A stretch of 8,848 nucleotides of DNA. Origin: Maribacter sp. Lineage in GTDB: Bacteria; Bacteroidota; Bacteroidia; Flavobacteriales; Flavobacteriaceae. Location: the NCBI GenBank assembly GCA_030730545.1, contig JANQUX010000047.1, positions 1,898-10,745 of the forward strand, written 5' to 3'. A model generated the notes under the pieces. That model was not told the DNA's origin, ran no database searches, and saw nothing but the letters and a program-made list of their open reading frames with translations. The position numbers were made by a program, and so were the translations under genes. Positions 1 through 6,919 of the stretch are shown here, one piece after another (the stretch's first letter is position 1; each line of letters starts with the position of its first letter).

Positions 1-1035
1 GATTATTCTCGTCAAGAACTTTTCGACCTCACAAAATTGAAAGGGATTACCGATTACGATACATTATTAGATGAAGTGGGTACCGGTAATGGATGCGAAG
101 TTTGCAAACCTGCCGTCGCAGCAATTTTTGCCAGTCTTTACAATGAGACAGCAAATAGACAAGAAACTATTCAAGATACCAACGATCGATATTTAGCAAA
201 TATTCAACGTAACGGAACGTATTCTGTAGTGCCAAGGGTAGCGGGTGGCGAAATAACACCGAAGCAACTAATGGCTATTGGTAGAATAGCCCAAAAATAT
301 GATTTGTACACCAAAATTACTGGTGGTCAACGAATAGATATGTTCGGAGCAAAACTGCACGAGCTTCCTCCTATCTGGGAAGAATTAATTGCAGAGGGAT
401 TTGAAACGGGACAAGCATATGGTAAATCTCTACGTACCGTAAAAAGCTGTGTAGGATCTACCTGGTGCCGTTATGGTATGGATGAAAGTGTAAGCTTTGC
501 GGTAGAAATTGAGCACCGATATAAAGGCATTCGTTCTCCGCATAAATTTAAAGGCGGAGTATCAGGTTGTATTCGTGAGTGTGCAGAAGCTAGAGGTAAA
601 GATTTCGGATTCATTGCCGTTGAAGGCGGATGGAATGTTTATGTTGGCGGTAACGGTGGTGCCACGCCCAAACATGCCTTGTTACTTGCTGAAAAAGTAG
701 ATAAAGAAACTGCTATAAAATATGTAGATCGCTTTATCATGTTCTATATTAAAACAGCCCAACCATTACAAAGAACTGCCCCATGGCTAGAGAAATTGGA
801 AGGCGGAATAACCTATTTACAGAACGTTGTCATCAACGATTCTTTAGGTATTGCGAAACAACTTGATTACGAAATGCAAGCTCTGGTAGATTCTTATGTA
901 TGCGAATGGAAAGAAGCTGTTGAAACCCCAGAAATAAGAGAGCGTTATACTCACTTCGTAAACTCTGAAGAAACAGATAACAATATTGAGTTTGTGTCAT
1001 TAAGAGACCAAAAAATGCCTAAGGAGTGGGCGTAA
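1..1035 (+). CDS. nirB: Nitrite reductase [NAD(P)H] large subunit, C-terminal part (5' end outside window)
   Basis: NirB is the large subunit of the cytoplasmic assimilatory nitrite reductase, which reduces nitrite to ammonium with six electrons from NAD(P)H. The frame is open from base 1, so this is a fragment of 344 residues; full NirB is usually about 830-850, so the FAD/NAD(P)H-binding half lies upstream. Visible here: a BFD-like [2Fe-2S] segment with Cys at window residues 32 and 35, a ferredoxin-like nitrite/sulfite reductase half-domain (about 72-140), then the siroheme/[4Fe-4S] domain. The hallmark CX5C...CX3C ligands are all present: Cys150 and Cys156 (bases 448 and 466), and Cys190 and Cys194 (bases 568 and 580). 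The C-terminus appears intact. nirD follows after 90 bases. A sulfite reductase hemoprotein is less likely because of the BFD-like segment and the adjacent nirD. Confidence 0.96.
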   Translation, partial: DYSRQELFDLTKLKGITDYDTLLDEVGTGNGCEVCKPAVAAIFASLYNETANRQETIQDTNDRYLANIQRNGTYSVVPRVAGGEITPKQLMAIGRIAQKYDLYTKITGGQRIDMFGAKLHELPPIWEELIAEGFETGQAYGKSLRTVKSCVGSTWCRYGMDESVSFAVEIEHRYKGIRSPHKFKGGVSGCIRECAEARGKDFGFIAVEGGWNVYVGGNGGATPKHALLLAEKVDKETAIKYVDRFIMFYIKTAQPLQRTAPWLEKLEGGITYLQNVVINDSLGIAKQLDYEMQALVDSYVCEWKEAVETPEIRERYTHFVNSEETDNNIEFVSLRDQKMPKEWA

Positions 1036-1037
1036 CG

Positions 1038-1072
1038 GTTGATGGTTGACAGTTGTTGGTTGTTAGTTTGCC
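1038..1072 (+). repeat. Degenerate 7-bp tandem repeat between nirB and nirD
   Basis: Four consecutive heptamers begin with GTTG: GTTGATG, GTTGACA, GTTGTTG and GTTGTTA. A fifth, decayed unit (GTTTGCC) follows. The run starts two bases after the nirB stop codon and fills the first third of the 90-base gap. The period is read directly from the sequence. Similar GTTG-rich short tandem repeats occur between genes in other Flavobacteriaceae, from general knowledge. The effect on nirD expression is unknown; it could be a neutral replication-slippage tract. The rest of the gap (1073-1125) is A/T-rich leader with no convincing Bacteroidota promoter or terminator hairpin. Confidence 0.7.
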
Positions 1073-1125
1073 TTTGTTTCAACCTTATGAGTGTAAAAAT
1101 TTATTAAATATTAAAAATCGAAATT

Positions 1126-1506
1126 ATGTCTTTATCTGTTTTGAATACCTACGAAAGTGTAGCTGCTAGTGATGTTACCGTTTGGTTTAAGGCCGCCCCA
1201 ATTTCTAAGTTTCCTAAAAACGGTGGCGCTTGCATAAAATACAAAGACAAGCAGATCGCTGTATTTAATTTCACAAGAGAAGGAAAATGGTACGCTTGTC
1301 AAAATTTATGTCCGCATAAAATGGAAATGGTGCTTTCAAGAGGTATGATCGGGGAAGAGAATATGGAGCCTAAAGTTGCCTGTCCGCTTCACAAAAATAC
1401 CTTTTCATTAAAAACTGGAGAAAATTTAAATGGTTCTTTGGATGCAATTGCTACTTATCCGGTAAAAATAGAGTCGGACTTTGTGTATGTTGGCTTTTCT
1501 GAATAG
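1126..1506 (+). CDS. nirD: Nitrite reductase small subunit, Rieske-type
   Basis: NirD is the small partner subunit of the NirBD nitrite reductase and has a Rieske-like beta fold. The product has 126 residues, close to the usual size of about 105-120. It keeps a full Rieske [2Fe-2S] ligand set: Cys62-x-His64 in NLCPHK and Cys86-x2-His89 in ACPLHK. A bound cluster is therefore plausible, unlike E. coli NirD, which lacks these ligands (from memory of that protein). The conserved stretch VLSRGMIG between the two ligand pairs is typical of NirD and separates it from dioxygenase ferredoxins. The start ATG has only an A-rich leader and no Shine-Dalgarno, which is normal for this phylum. It lies 90 bases after nirB and 21 before the next gene. 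Confidence 0.94.
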   Translation: MSLSVLNTYESVAASDVTVWFKAAPISKFPKNGGACIKYKDKQIAVFNFTREGKWYACQNLCPHKMEMVLSRGMIGEENMEPKVACPLHKNTFSLKTGENLNGSLDAIATYPVKIESDFVYVGFSE

Positions 1507-1527
1507 TTTTGAGTAAATAATTGACTT

Positions 1528-2118
1528 ATGGCGATGACAGATAAATTACTTGTAGCATTTCAAAAATTCGACGACGCCAATACCCAAGATCCTAATACCG
1601 AAGTTTTCGAGGGAACTACCTACCCAAAGGAGGTTCTTTACGGAATTCGAATGACCGAACGGTTGAATAAATTTGATGCAAACGCGTCTGAAGCATTGCG
1701 CCTTACTGCCCGTTGTCAGCATATCTGCAGATGGGAAATACCTCGAGAGTCTTATGAAATGAATCGCGAAGGATACTTGAGATGGCGACAAGAACTTAAA
1801 AAATTTCATGCTAATAAGGCATCTTCGATTTTAGAACATGTCGGTTATGATGATGAAACCATAGCTAATGTCAAGTTTCTTTTAGAGAAAAAACAACTAA
1901 AGAAAAACGAAGAAACCCAAACTTTAGAAGATGTTATCTGCTTAGTATTCTTAGAGTTCTATTTTGAACCTTTTGCACACAAACACCCTGAAGGCAAAAC
2001 GATTGACATCCTTCAAAAAACATGGAAAAAAATGTCAATAAAAGGTCAAGCTGCCGCTTTAAAATTACCGCTCTCTAAATTCTCTTTAGATTTGATTAGC
2101 AAGGCACTACAGGGGTAA
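1528..2118 (+). CDS. DUF4202-type protein linked to nitrite reductase
   Basis: This 196-residue protein has no signal peptide or membrane segment and is predicted to be cytoplasmic. I recognise it as a DUF4202 family member; no activity is established that I know of. Conserved-looking blocks are ARCQHICRWEIPR (61-73), GYLRWRQELKKFHA (82-95), EHVGYDDETI (103-112) and TLEDVICLVFLEFYF (132-146). The spacing of His65, His94, Glu134-Asp135 and Glu143 in an all-helical protein resembles a diverged HD-type metal-dependent hydrolase, but no classical HD doublet is seen, so that is inference only. It sits 21 bases after nirD and 20 before the sensor kinase, so a role tied to nitrite reduction or nitrogen sensing is likely. 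A second in-frame ATG two codons in is an alternative start. Confidence 0.82.
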   Translation: MAMTDKLLVAFQKFDDANTQDPNTEVFEGTTYPKEVLYGIRMTERLNKFDANASEALRLTARCQHICRWEIPRESYEMNREGYLRWRQELKKFHANKASSILEHVGYDDETIANVKFLLEKKQLKKNEETQTLEDVICLVFLEFYFEPFAHKHPEGKTIDILQKTWKKMSIKGQAAALKLPLSKFSLDLISKALQG

Positions 2119-2138
2119 TAGTAAATTACGATTTCTTT

Positions 2139-3989
2139 ATGGCTAATAATGAGCATAATATACCATTAGACACGGCTACATTTATACGTATACGTAAATG
2201 GTACTTGTTTGCATTGGCTGCCATTGCTCTTACCGTTATTATTGCCCAAGTGCTTATTCAACTACACTTAAAATCACAATCTGGCGATTCTAAGCTTATA
2301 AATGTAGCCGGTAGACAACGTGCCTTTAGTCAGAAATTAGTTAAGGAAACTTTGCTTCTAAAAGACATTACCGACCCTGAAGAAAAAAAAGTGGTCTTGT
2401 CTGAAATTGACAAAACACTTGGAGTTTGGAAAAAGGCTCACCTTGGTCTTCACTTAGGCAATGCTTCTTTCAACCTACCTTATGAAGATGACCCAAAGGT
2501 TCAGTTGTTGTTCACCGAACTAGAACCTCATCATGCGGCGATGGTCAAAGCTATTGAACATATTCTTGTAACACACAAACAAAACATAAACACTACAGTT
2601 CAAGAAAATGACCTGAACGCCTTGTTGACAAATGAGCGTCCGTTTTTGAGTATCATGGATCAAATTGTAAACGAATATGACGCACGCAGTAATGAACAAC
2701 TTCAGAAACTAAAGCAAAAAGAGTATTGGTTATTGGCATTTTCATTATTAATTCTACTGTTAGAAATCTTTTTTATTTTCCGCCCATTATCTATCCAAAT
2801 TAAAAATACTATTGGTCATCTTATGGGTAAGGATTTGGAGTCTCAAGGTCAGCTAGATAAAATTCAAAGTTTATACAATGAAAAAGAACGCTCATTAAAA
2901 GAACTTCAAGAACTCAATTTCGTAATCGATAATGCCGCACTTTTTGCTAGTATTCGTAAAGATGGTACTATTGTCTTTATCAGCAAGAAGTTTTTAGATT
3001 TATTGGGGCATGATAAGGCACCTGTAAACAAACCTATTTCTGAAATACTTACTATTGAAGAAGGTCAGCAATCGTACCTTAAAGAGGTGTTGAAAATCAA
3101 TCGAAAAAATGTAATGCGTAATGAAGAGCTGCAAGTGGTAACCACAAAAGGCGCTACAATTTGGTTAGATATGTCTATCGTACCCATGCATCAATCTACA
3201 TTAGAGCAAGATATTTTAATTCTATGCTCAGACATTACAGAACGAAAAGAAAATCAGCTTAAAGTACAGCAATTGACCAAGCAGAATTTTGAGGAACGCA
3301 TGCAACAAAAGAAGATGCAGGCAAGCCTGATTGTAGAGGGACAGGAAGAGGAACGCAAACGTATTGCCAAAGATATTCATGATGGTATTGGGCAAATGCT
3401 CACAGCCCTTAAATTCAACATTGAATCTATTGATATTGAAAATACTGCTAAAACAGGGGAGAAAATCGCCTATTTAAAAGCATTAACATCTGACTTAATT
3501 AAAGGAGTTAGAACAGCGACTTTTAATCTTACTCCGCCAGAATTGAGTGACCACGGTATATTCCCAGCAATTCATAAAATGACGACAGAACTGTCTAAAT
3601 TGACCGGAAAAAATATCTTATTCAAGAACAAAACTGACGACAATATAAGATTCGACTCTTTGGCAGAAACGAATATTTATCGTGTTACCCAAGAAGCGGT
3701 AAATAATGCCATTAAATACGCAGATGCAAATTACATTTTGGTTACCTTAAATTACTCTTATCCTATTTTGAGTGTAGTTATAGACGATGACGGTAAAGGT
3801 TTTGACGATACCATTCTTGGGCAATTACCAAAAAATAATAGTGAAGGCGGTATGGGTCTGTTTTTTATGAAAGAACGTATCGACTATATTAACGGCAGAC
3901 TTTTTATAACCTCTGAAATTGGAAAAGGAACGCGAGTAACTATCAATTACAAAACAGAAGAAAACAACATATCACATGGAACGGAATGA
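2139..3989 (+). CDS. Membrane sensor histidine kinase with NarX/PilJ-like P-box and PAS domain
   Basis: This 616-residue kinase is predicted to sit in the inner membrane. Order: cytoplasmic N-tail, TM1 (about 21-43), periplasmic helical sensor (about 45-194), TM2 (about 196-215), linker coiled coil (about 232-260), PAS domain (about 258-370), second coiled coil (375-402), HisKA_3 dimerisation domain and HATPase. Just after TM1 lies LINVAGRQRAFSQKL (53-67). It matches the P-box pattern IN-x-AG-xx-R-xx-S of NarX, where the Arg contacts nitrate (equivalent here: Arg61), and also the PilJ N-terminal domain. The catalytic part is complete: phospho-acceptor His414 in AKDIHDGIGQ, N box QEAVNNAIKY (518-527), G1 DDDGKGF (549-555) and G2 GGMGLFF (570-576). 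HisKA_3 kinases normally pair with LuxR/NarL-type regulators, but none is encoded here. Inside the nir operon, nitrate/nitrite sensing is the natural inference. The gene overlaps the next one by 14 bases. Confidence 0.9.
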   Translation: MANNEHNIPLDTATFIRIRKWYLFALAAIALTVIIAQVLIQLHLKSQSGDSKLINVAGRQRAFSQKLVKETLLLKDITDPEEKKVVLSEIDKTLGVWKKAHLGLHLGNASFNLPYEDDPKVQLLFTELEPHHAAMVKAIEHILVTHKQNINTTVQENDLNALLTNERPFLSIMDQIVNEYDARSNEQLQKLKQKEYWLLAFSLLILLLEIFFIFRPLSIQIKNTIGHLMGKDLESQGQLDKIQSLYNEKERSLKELQELNFVIDNAALFASIRKDGTIVFISKKFLDLLGHDKAPVNKPISEILTIEEGQQSYLKEVLKINRKNVMRNEELQVVTTKGATIWLDMSIVPMHQSTLEQDILILCSDITERKENQLKVQQLTKQNFEERMQQKKMQASLIVEGQEEERKRIAKDIHDGIGQMLTALKFNIESIDIENTAKTGEKIAYLKALTSDLIKGVRTATFNLTPPELSDHGIFPAIHKMTTELSKLTGKNILFKNKTDDNIRFDSLAETNIYRVTQEAVNNAIKYADANYILVTLNYSYPILSVVIDDDGKGFDDTILGQLPKNNSEGGMGLFFMKERIDYINGRLFITSEIGKGTRVTINYKTEENNISHGTE

Positions 3990-4560
3990 GCTTTACCCCG
4001 TATTTTTAAAAGTATCTAACCTGCATATTTTAATTGTTGGCGGTGGCAATGTTGCGCTAGAAAAATTGACTTTCTTATTAAAGTCGAGCCCAAAAGCACA
4101 GGTAGAAATGGTGGCACCCATGTTCCGCGAAGAAACCATTGCACTCGCGAATAAATTCGATATTAAAATGAATGTGGCGAATTACGATGTTTCTTATTTG
4201 AAAGGGAAACATATCGCTATTGCCACCACCGATAATGTACCTGTAAACGAACAAGTTTATCATGATTGCCGAGAACGGCAAATATTAGTAAACGTAGCTG
4301 ATAACCCGCCTTTTTGTGATTTCTACATGGGTGGCATCGTTACTAAAGGGAATGTAAAAGTGGCTATTTCTACTAATGGAAAATCACCGACCACAGCCAA
4401 AAGATTACGTCAGTTTTTTGAAGATGTAATACCTGAAAATATTGACGACCTCGTTAAAAACCTCAACGAATTTAGAAAGACCATAAAAGGTGATTTCGAA
4501 GAAAAAGTCGAAACCTTAAATGAGTTTACCAAAGGGTTGGTGAACAAGAAAGAGGAGTAG
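3976..4560 (+). CDS. Precorrin-2 dehydrogenase / sirohydrochlorin ferrochelatase (siroheme synthase N-domain only)
   Basis: The 194-residue protein matches the N-terminal module of CysG, and Met8p/SirC. It oxidises precorrin-2 to sirohydrochlorin with NAD+ and, in bifunctional members, inserts iron to give siroheme, the cofactor of NirB. Seen: a Rossmann nucleotide-binding motif in ILIVGGGNVALEK (18-30), ATTDN (83-87), and NVADNPPFCDF (106-116), whose Asp109 aligns with the catalytic Asp104 of CysG. The CysG-like segment VAISTNGKSP (129-138) follows, then a helical C-terminal domain. The uroporphyrinogen methyltransferase domain of full CysG is absent, so that step must be encoded elsewhere, possibly upstream of nirB. 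The ATG lies inside the 3' end of the kinase gene with a 14-base overlap, suggesting translational coupling. The stop is one base from that of the convergent next gene. Whether it has chelatase activity cannot be told from sequence. Confidence 0.92.
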   Translation: MERNELYPVFLKVSNLHILIVGGGNVALEKLTFLLKSSPKAQVEMVAPMFREETIALANKFDIKMNVANYDVSYLKGKHIAIATTDNVPVNEQVYHDCRERQILVNVADNPPFCDFYMGGIVTKGNVKVAISTNGKSPTTAKRLRQFFEDVIPENIDDLVKNLNEFRKTIKGDFEEKVETLNEFTKGLVNKKEE

Positions 4561-4561
4561 G

Positions 4562-5116
4562 CTATTTCTCAAAACTAAGATGGGCAACGTCATGACTACA
4601 GCTGTAATGCGCATTGTCTGCTGCATAAACTGCTGAATCTGCTGAACTTTGCGCTTCTTTCATTAAACGCTGTGCTTTACGCATATAGAATTGTAAGTTA
4701 CCTAGGTTGTTCGCCTTGGCAGCATTTTTTACATTTTCAAAAGCTTCGGTTGAAAAATCGCGAGAATCTATTGTATGTCTTTCGGCATCAATAGTATAAC
4801 TCACGGCTTCTTCTAAGCCACAACTTTGCGAATCGTATTGTGCTTCTGAAGCTAAAATTACCGCTTCATCGGCAGCATTAACTGCCTGCCCCATTAACAG
4901 CATTGCTGTTTTAGTATTTTTTCGCGCTGTACTTATAGAGGGGTCAAAAGAAGCAATCTCAACGGCCGTACTCAATGAATCTGAAAGCTGACTAAATTGC
5001 GACATGTACTGCTGTACATCGCTAATTTCACTTTTAAAAACTTCGCATTGGGCATGAACATAAGTTGATGTAAAAAACAGTACAGCAACTTTTAAATAGG
5101 TTTTAATCGTAATCAT
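4562..5116 (-). CDS. Secreted helical protein of unknown function with an internal repeat
   Basis: This 184-residue protein is not assigned to a family I recognise. An N-terminal signal peptide (about 1-22; hydrophobic core 8-19, likely cut VHA/Q) predicts export to the periplasm or beyond. Cys24 follows the cut but lacks a lipobox (HAQC), so it is probably not a lipoprotein. The mature part is rich in Ala, Ser, Asp and Glu and looks all-helical. Two segments resemble each other: AVNAADEAVILASEAQY (78-94) followed by Cys99, and AQSSADSAVYAADNAHY (155-171) followed by Cys173. This suggests a duplicated helical unit with a paired-Cys option. It is convergent with the nir operon (one-base gap) and divergent from the kinase gene at 5301, with a 184-base region between that holds its promoter candidate. 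Role unknown. Confidence 0.82.
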   Translation of the reverse strand: MITIKTYLKVAVLFFTSTYVHAQCEVFKSEISDVQQYMSQFSQLSDSLSTAVEIASFDPSISTARKNTKTAMLLMGQAVNAADEAVILASEAQYDSQSCGLEEAVSYTIDAERHTIDSRDFSTEAFENVKNAAKANNLGNLQFYMRKAQRLMKEAQSSADSAVYAADNAHYSCSHDVAHLSFEK

Positions 5117-5138
5117 ATTTGGGGGAAAATTTGATTGT

Positions 5139-5166
5139 TAAAGATACTAACTACATTATTTTACAA
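5139..5166 (-). promoter_or_regulatory. Candidate Bacteroidota-type promoter for the secreted protein gene
   Basis: Read on the minus strand, TTG (5164-5166) is followed after 17 bases by TATCTTTA (5139-5146). This fits the phylum's -33 TTG / -7 TAnnTTTG consensus except for the last base. It lies 22 bases upstream of the start codon at 5116. One mismatch in a very A/T-rich region makes this weak support. No equally good match was found for the divergent plus-strand gene; TAAGTTTC at 5259-5266 has no TTG at suitable spacing. The rest of 5117-5300 shows nothing else recognisable. Confidence 0.3.
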
Positions 5167-5300
5167 ATCGTATTATTATTAGGCCAACTGCATAAAATAA
5201 AGAAAATTCTTGTTAATTAGACTTTAAGGTTCTCATAACCATTGCTCAAAACAATGCCTAAGTTTCAATACCTTTAACCGTTGAATCGTAGTGCTAAAAC

Positions 5301-6353
5301 ATGACCAAAGAATCCATCCAAAAAATACTTTCTGAATTTAATCTCAACGGAAGTTCATTAAACTGGACGCCCTTGACAAGCGGACTCATTAATGACACGT
5401 ATTTAGTTGCGGATGAGGATGGTAAACAATACATTCTTCAAAAGATAAATACCCAGGTGTTTAAAAATGCTGGTATTCTGATGGATAATATTCAATTTGC
5501 TTTACCTGTCCTTCAAGCAGAGGATTACAGCCAAATTACTTTTCTGAATACAACCGCAGGAACCAATCATCTAATTCAGGATAATGATTTCTGGCGGATG
5601 ATGACCTACATACCCAATAGTACCACCTACAATACAACTACCGAAACCTCAACTGCCTTTGAAGCGGGACGCATTATTGGCAAGTTTCATCAGCTCTTGC
5701 AATATTCAGATACGGCACTATTTAATGATACACTACCCAAATTTCATAATCTAGATTTTAGAACTCTAGAGTTTCAAGAAGCAATGCAGAATGCTGATGC
5801 GCAAAAAATAGAAATTGCCGGCGTCGCCATTAAAAAGGCACAGTTATTTCTCAAAGAACTTCAATATTTAAATACTAGTAATTTACCCTCTAGAATTTGC
5901 CATAACGATACCAAGCTTAATAATATCTTATTCTCTAAATCAAATAATAAAGCATTGTGCCTTATTGACTTAGACACCATTATGAAGGGCTATTTCTTCT
6001 ATGATTTTGGTGATGCCATTAGAACTGTAGTAAACAATGCTCCTGAAGATGAGCAGAACCACGAACTTATAAATTTTAATGAATCATTGTTTAAAGCTTT
6101 TGTAGATGGCTTAGCTGCTAACAGTTCATTTTTAACTGCCGCAGATAAAGACAGTCTACCCTTAGGTACCGTTTTTATGCCATTTATTCATGGTTTACGA
6201 GCACTTACAGATTACCTGAACAATAACAAATATTACAAAGTCACTTACGAGAATCAAAATTTAGATCGTTGTAGCAGTCTCTTTAATTTTGCCGAAAAGG
6301 CTCTCAAAAAGAAAGATTTTATGGCAGCGTATATCGCAAAAGTCCTTGTTTAA
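5301..6353 (+). CDS. APH-family phosphotransferase, NahK-like (probable N-acetylhexosamine/sugar 1-kinase)
   Basis: This 350-residue cytoplasmic kinase has the aminoglycoside-phosphotransferase fold. Seen: a nucleotide-loop-like GLINDTYLV (28-36), a candidate ATP-contact Lys48 in YILQKIN, the catalytic loop ICHNDTKLNNILF (199-211) with Asp203 and Asn208, and the metal-binding CLIDLDTIMKG (220-230), followed by FYDFGDAIR (233-241). The pairing of HNDTK-NN with LIDLDT and FDFGD-like blocks is characteristic of the NahK subgroup, which phosphorylates GlcNAc/GalNAc at C1 in Bifidobacterium. Similar flavobacterial proteins are often labelled only as phosphotransferase or, misleadingly, desulfatase. 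No sugar-nucleotide or glycosidase gene is adjacent, so the substrate is open. The last codon interlocks with the stop of the convergent thioredoxin gene. An antibiotic-modifying role is unlikely given the NahK-type motifs. Confidence 0.85.
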   Translation: MTKESIQKILSEFNLNGSSLNWTPLTSGLINDTYLVADEDGKQYILQKINTQVFKNAGILMDNIQFALPVLQAEDYSQITFLNTTAGTNHLIQDNDFWRMMTYIPNSTTYNTTTETSTAFEAGRIIGKFHQLLQYSDTALFNDTLPKFHNLDFRTLEFQEAMQNADAQKIEIAGVAIKKAQLFLKELQYLNTSNLPSRICHNDTKLNNILFSKSNNKALCLIDLDTIMKGYFFYDFGDAIRTVVNNAPEDEQNHELINFNESLFKAFVDGLAANSSFLTAADKDSLPLGTVFMPFIHGLRALTDYLNNNKYYKVTYENQNLDRCSSLFNFAEKALKKKDFMAAYIAKVLV

Positions 6354-6919
6354 TTATTTTCTATTAAATTATCTAACAACTCGCGTACTTTTTTACTGTT
6401 CCAATCTGCGGCACCGGTTTCTTTAATGATAATTTTTCCTGTAGCATCAATGACATAATTGGTGGGAATGCTATTTTCTTGTAATATTTCGGGAGCTTGC
6501 ATTTGTGGAAAATAGATAGGTAGTTCATAACCTTTCTTGTTTATAAACCGCTGTACTTTATCTGGCTCTTCTTGGGTTAATAATATAAAATTGACTTTGC
6601 CTCCATAGTCTTTATACAAATCTTGAATTCCTGGTAATTCTGCAATACAAGGCGGACACCAAGTTGCCCAATAACTAATAAAAGTAACCTTGCCTTGACC
6701 AACCGATATGTTTTTTGAATTACCCTGTAAATCGACTACAGCATACTCAAATGGAGTAACCTCATTTTGATCTTCTTCATCTTCAACACTAGGTGACCAA
6801 ACCGCAACTTTCAGTTTATTGACCGCTACTTGAATTGGTGTTCTAGTCTGCGGAATTATCAACAACAGAATGAACACTGCAAAAATGATATCACTGATTT
6901 TAAATTTTCGCTTTTTCAT
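6350..6919 (-). CDS. Membrane-anchored TlpA/ResA-like thioredoxin
   Basis: This 189-residue thiol-disulfide oxidoreductase is predicted to be anchored in the inner membrane with its thioredoxin domain in the periplasm. A basic N-tail (KKRKFK) precedes one hydrophobic segment (about 9-23), with no clear cleavage site. A linker with a strongly acidic stretch (46-53) follows, then the domain from about residue 55. The active site is WCPPC at 87-91 (Cys88, Cys91), as in TlpA/ResA, and the cis-proline loop is at SIPTNYVID (150-158). Family members reduce disulfides in exported proteins, for example during cytochrome c maturation; the client here is unknown. The 128 bases upstream (6920-7047) hold no convincing promoter, Shine-Dalgarno or terminator. 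Its stop overlaps that of the convergent kinase by four bases. Confidence 0.92.
   Translation of the reverse strand: MKKRKFKISDIIFAVFILLLIIPQTRTPIQVAVNKLKVAVWSPSVEDEEDQNEVTPFEYAVVDLQGNSKNISVGQGKVTFISYWATWCPPCIAELPGIQDLYKDYGGKVNFILLTQEEPDKVQRFINKKGYELPIYFPQMQAPEILQENSIPTNYVIDATGKIIIKETGAADWNSKKVRELLDNLIENN

Noticed and set aside
509..700. 63-residue plus-strand frame inside nirB
   Set aside because: Lies entirely within the well-supported nirB reading frame, no family resemblance; a shadow.
1546..1809. 87-residue minus-strand frame opposite the DUF4202 gene
   Set aside because: Antisense to a recognised coding frame, no recognisable motif or start signal.
4078..4281. 67-residue minus-strand frame opposite the siroheme enzyme gene
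   Set aside because: Antisense to the conserved Rossmann region; no independent support.
4999..5022. Inverted repeat built on ATGTAC-TGCT-GTACAT, considered as an operator or terminator
   Set aside because: It lies inside the coding part of the secreted protein, arms are imperfect beyond six bases and no T-run follows; probably chance or coding constraint.
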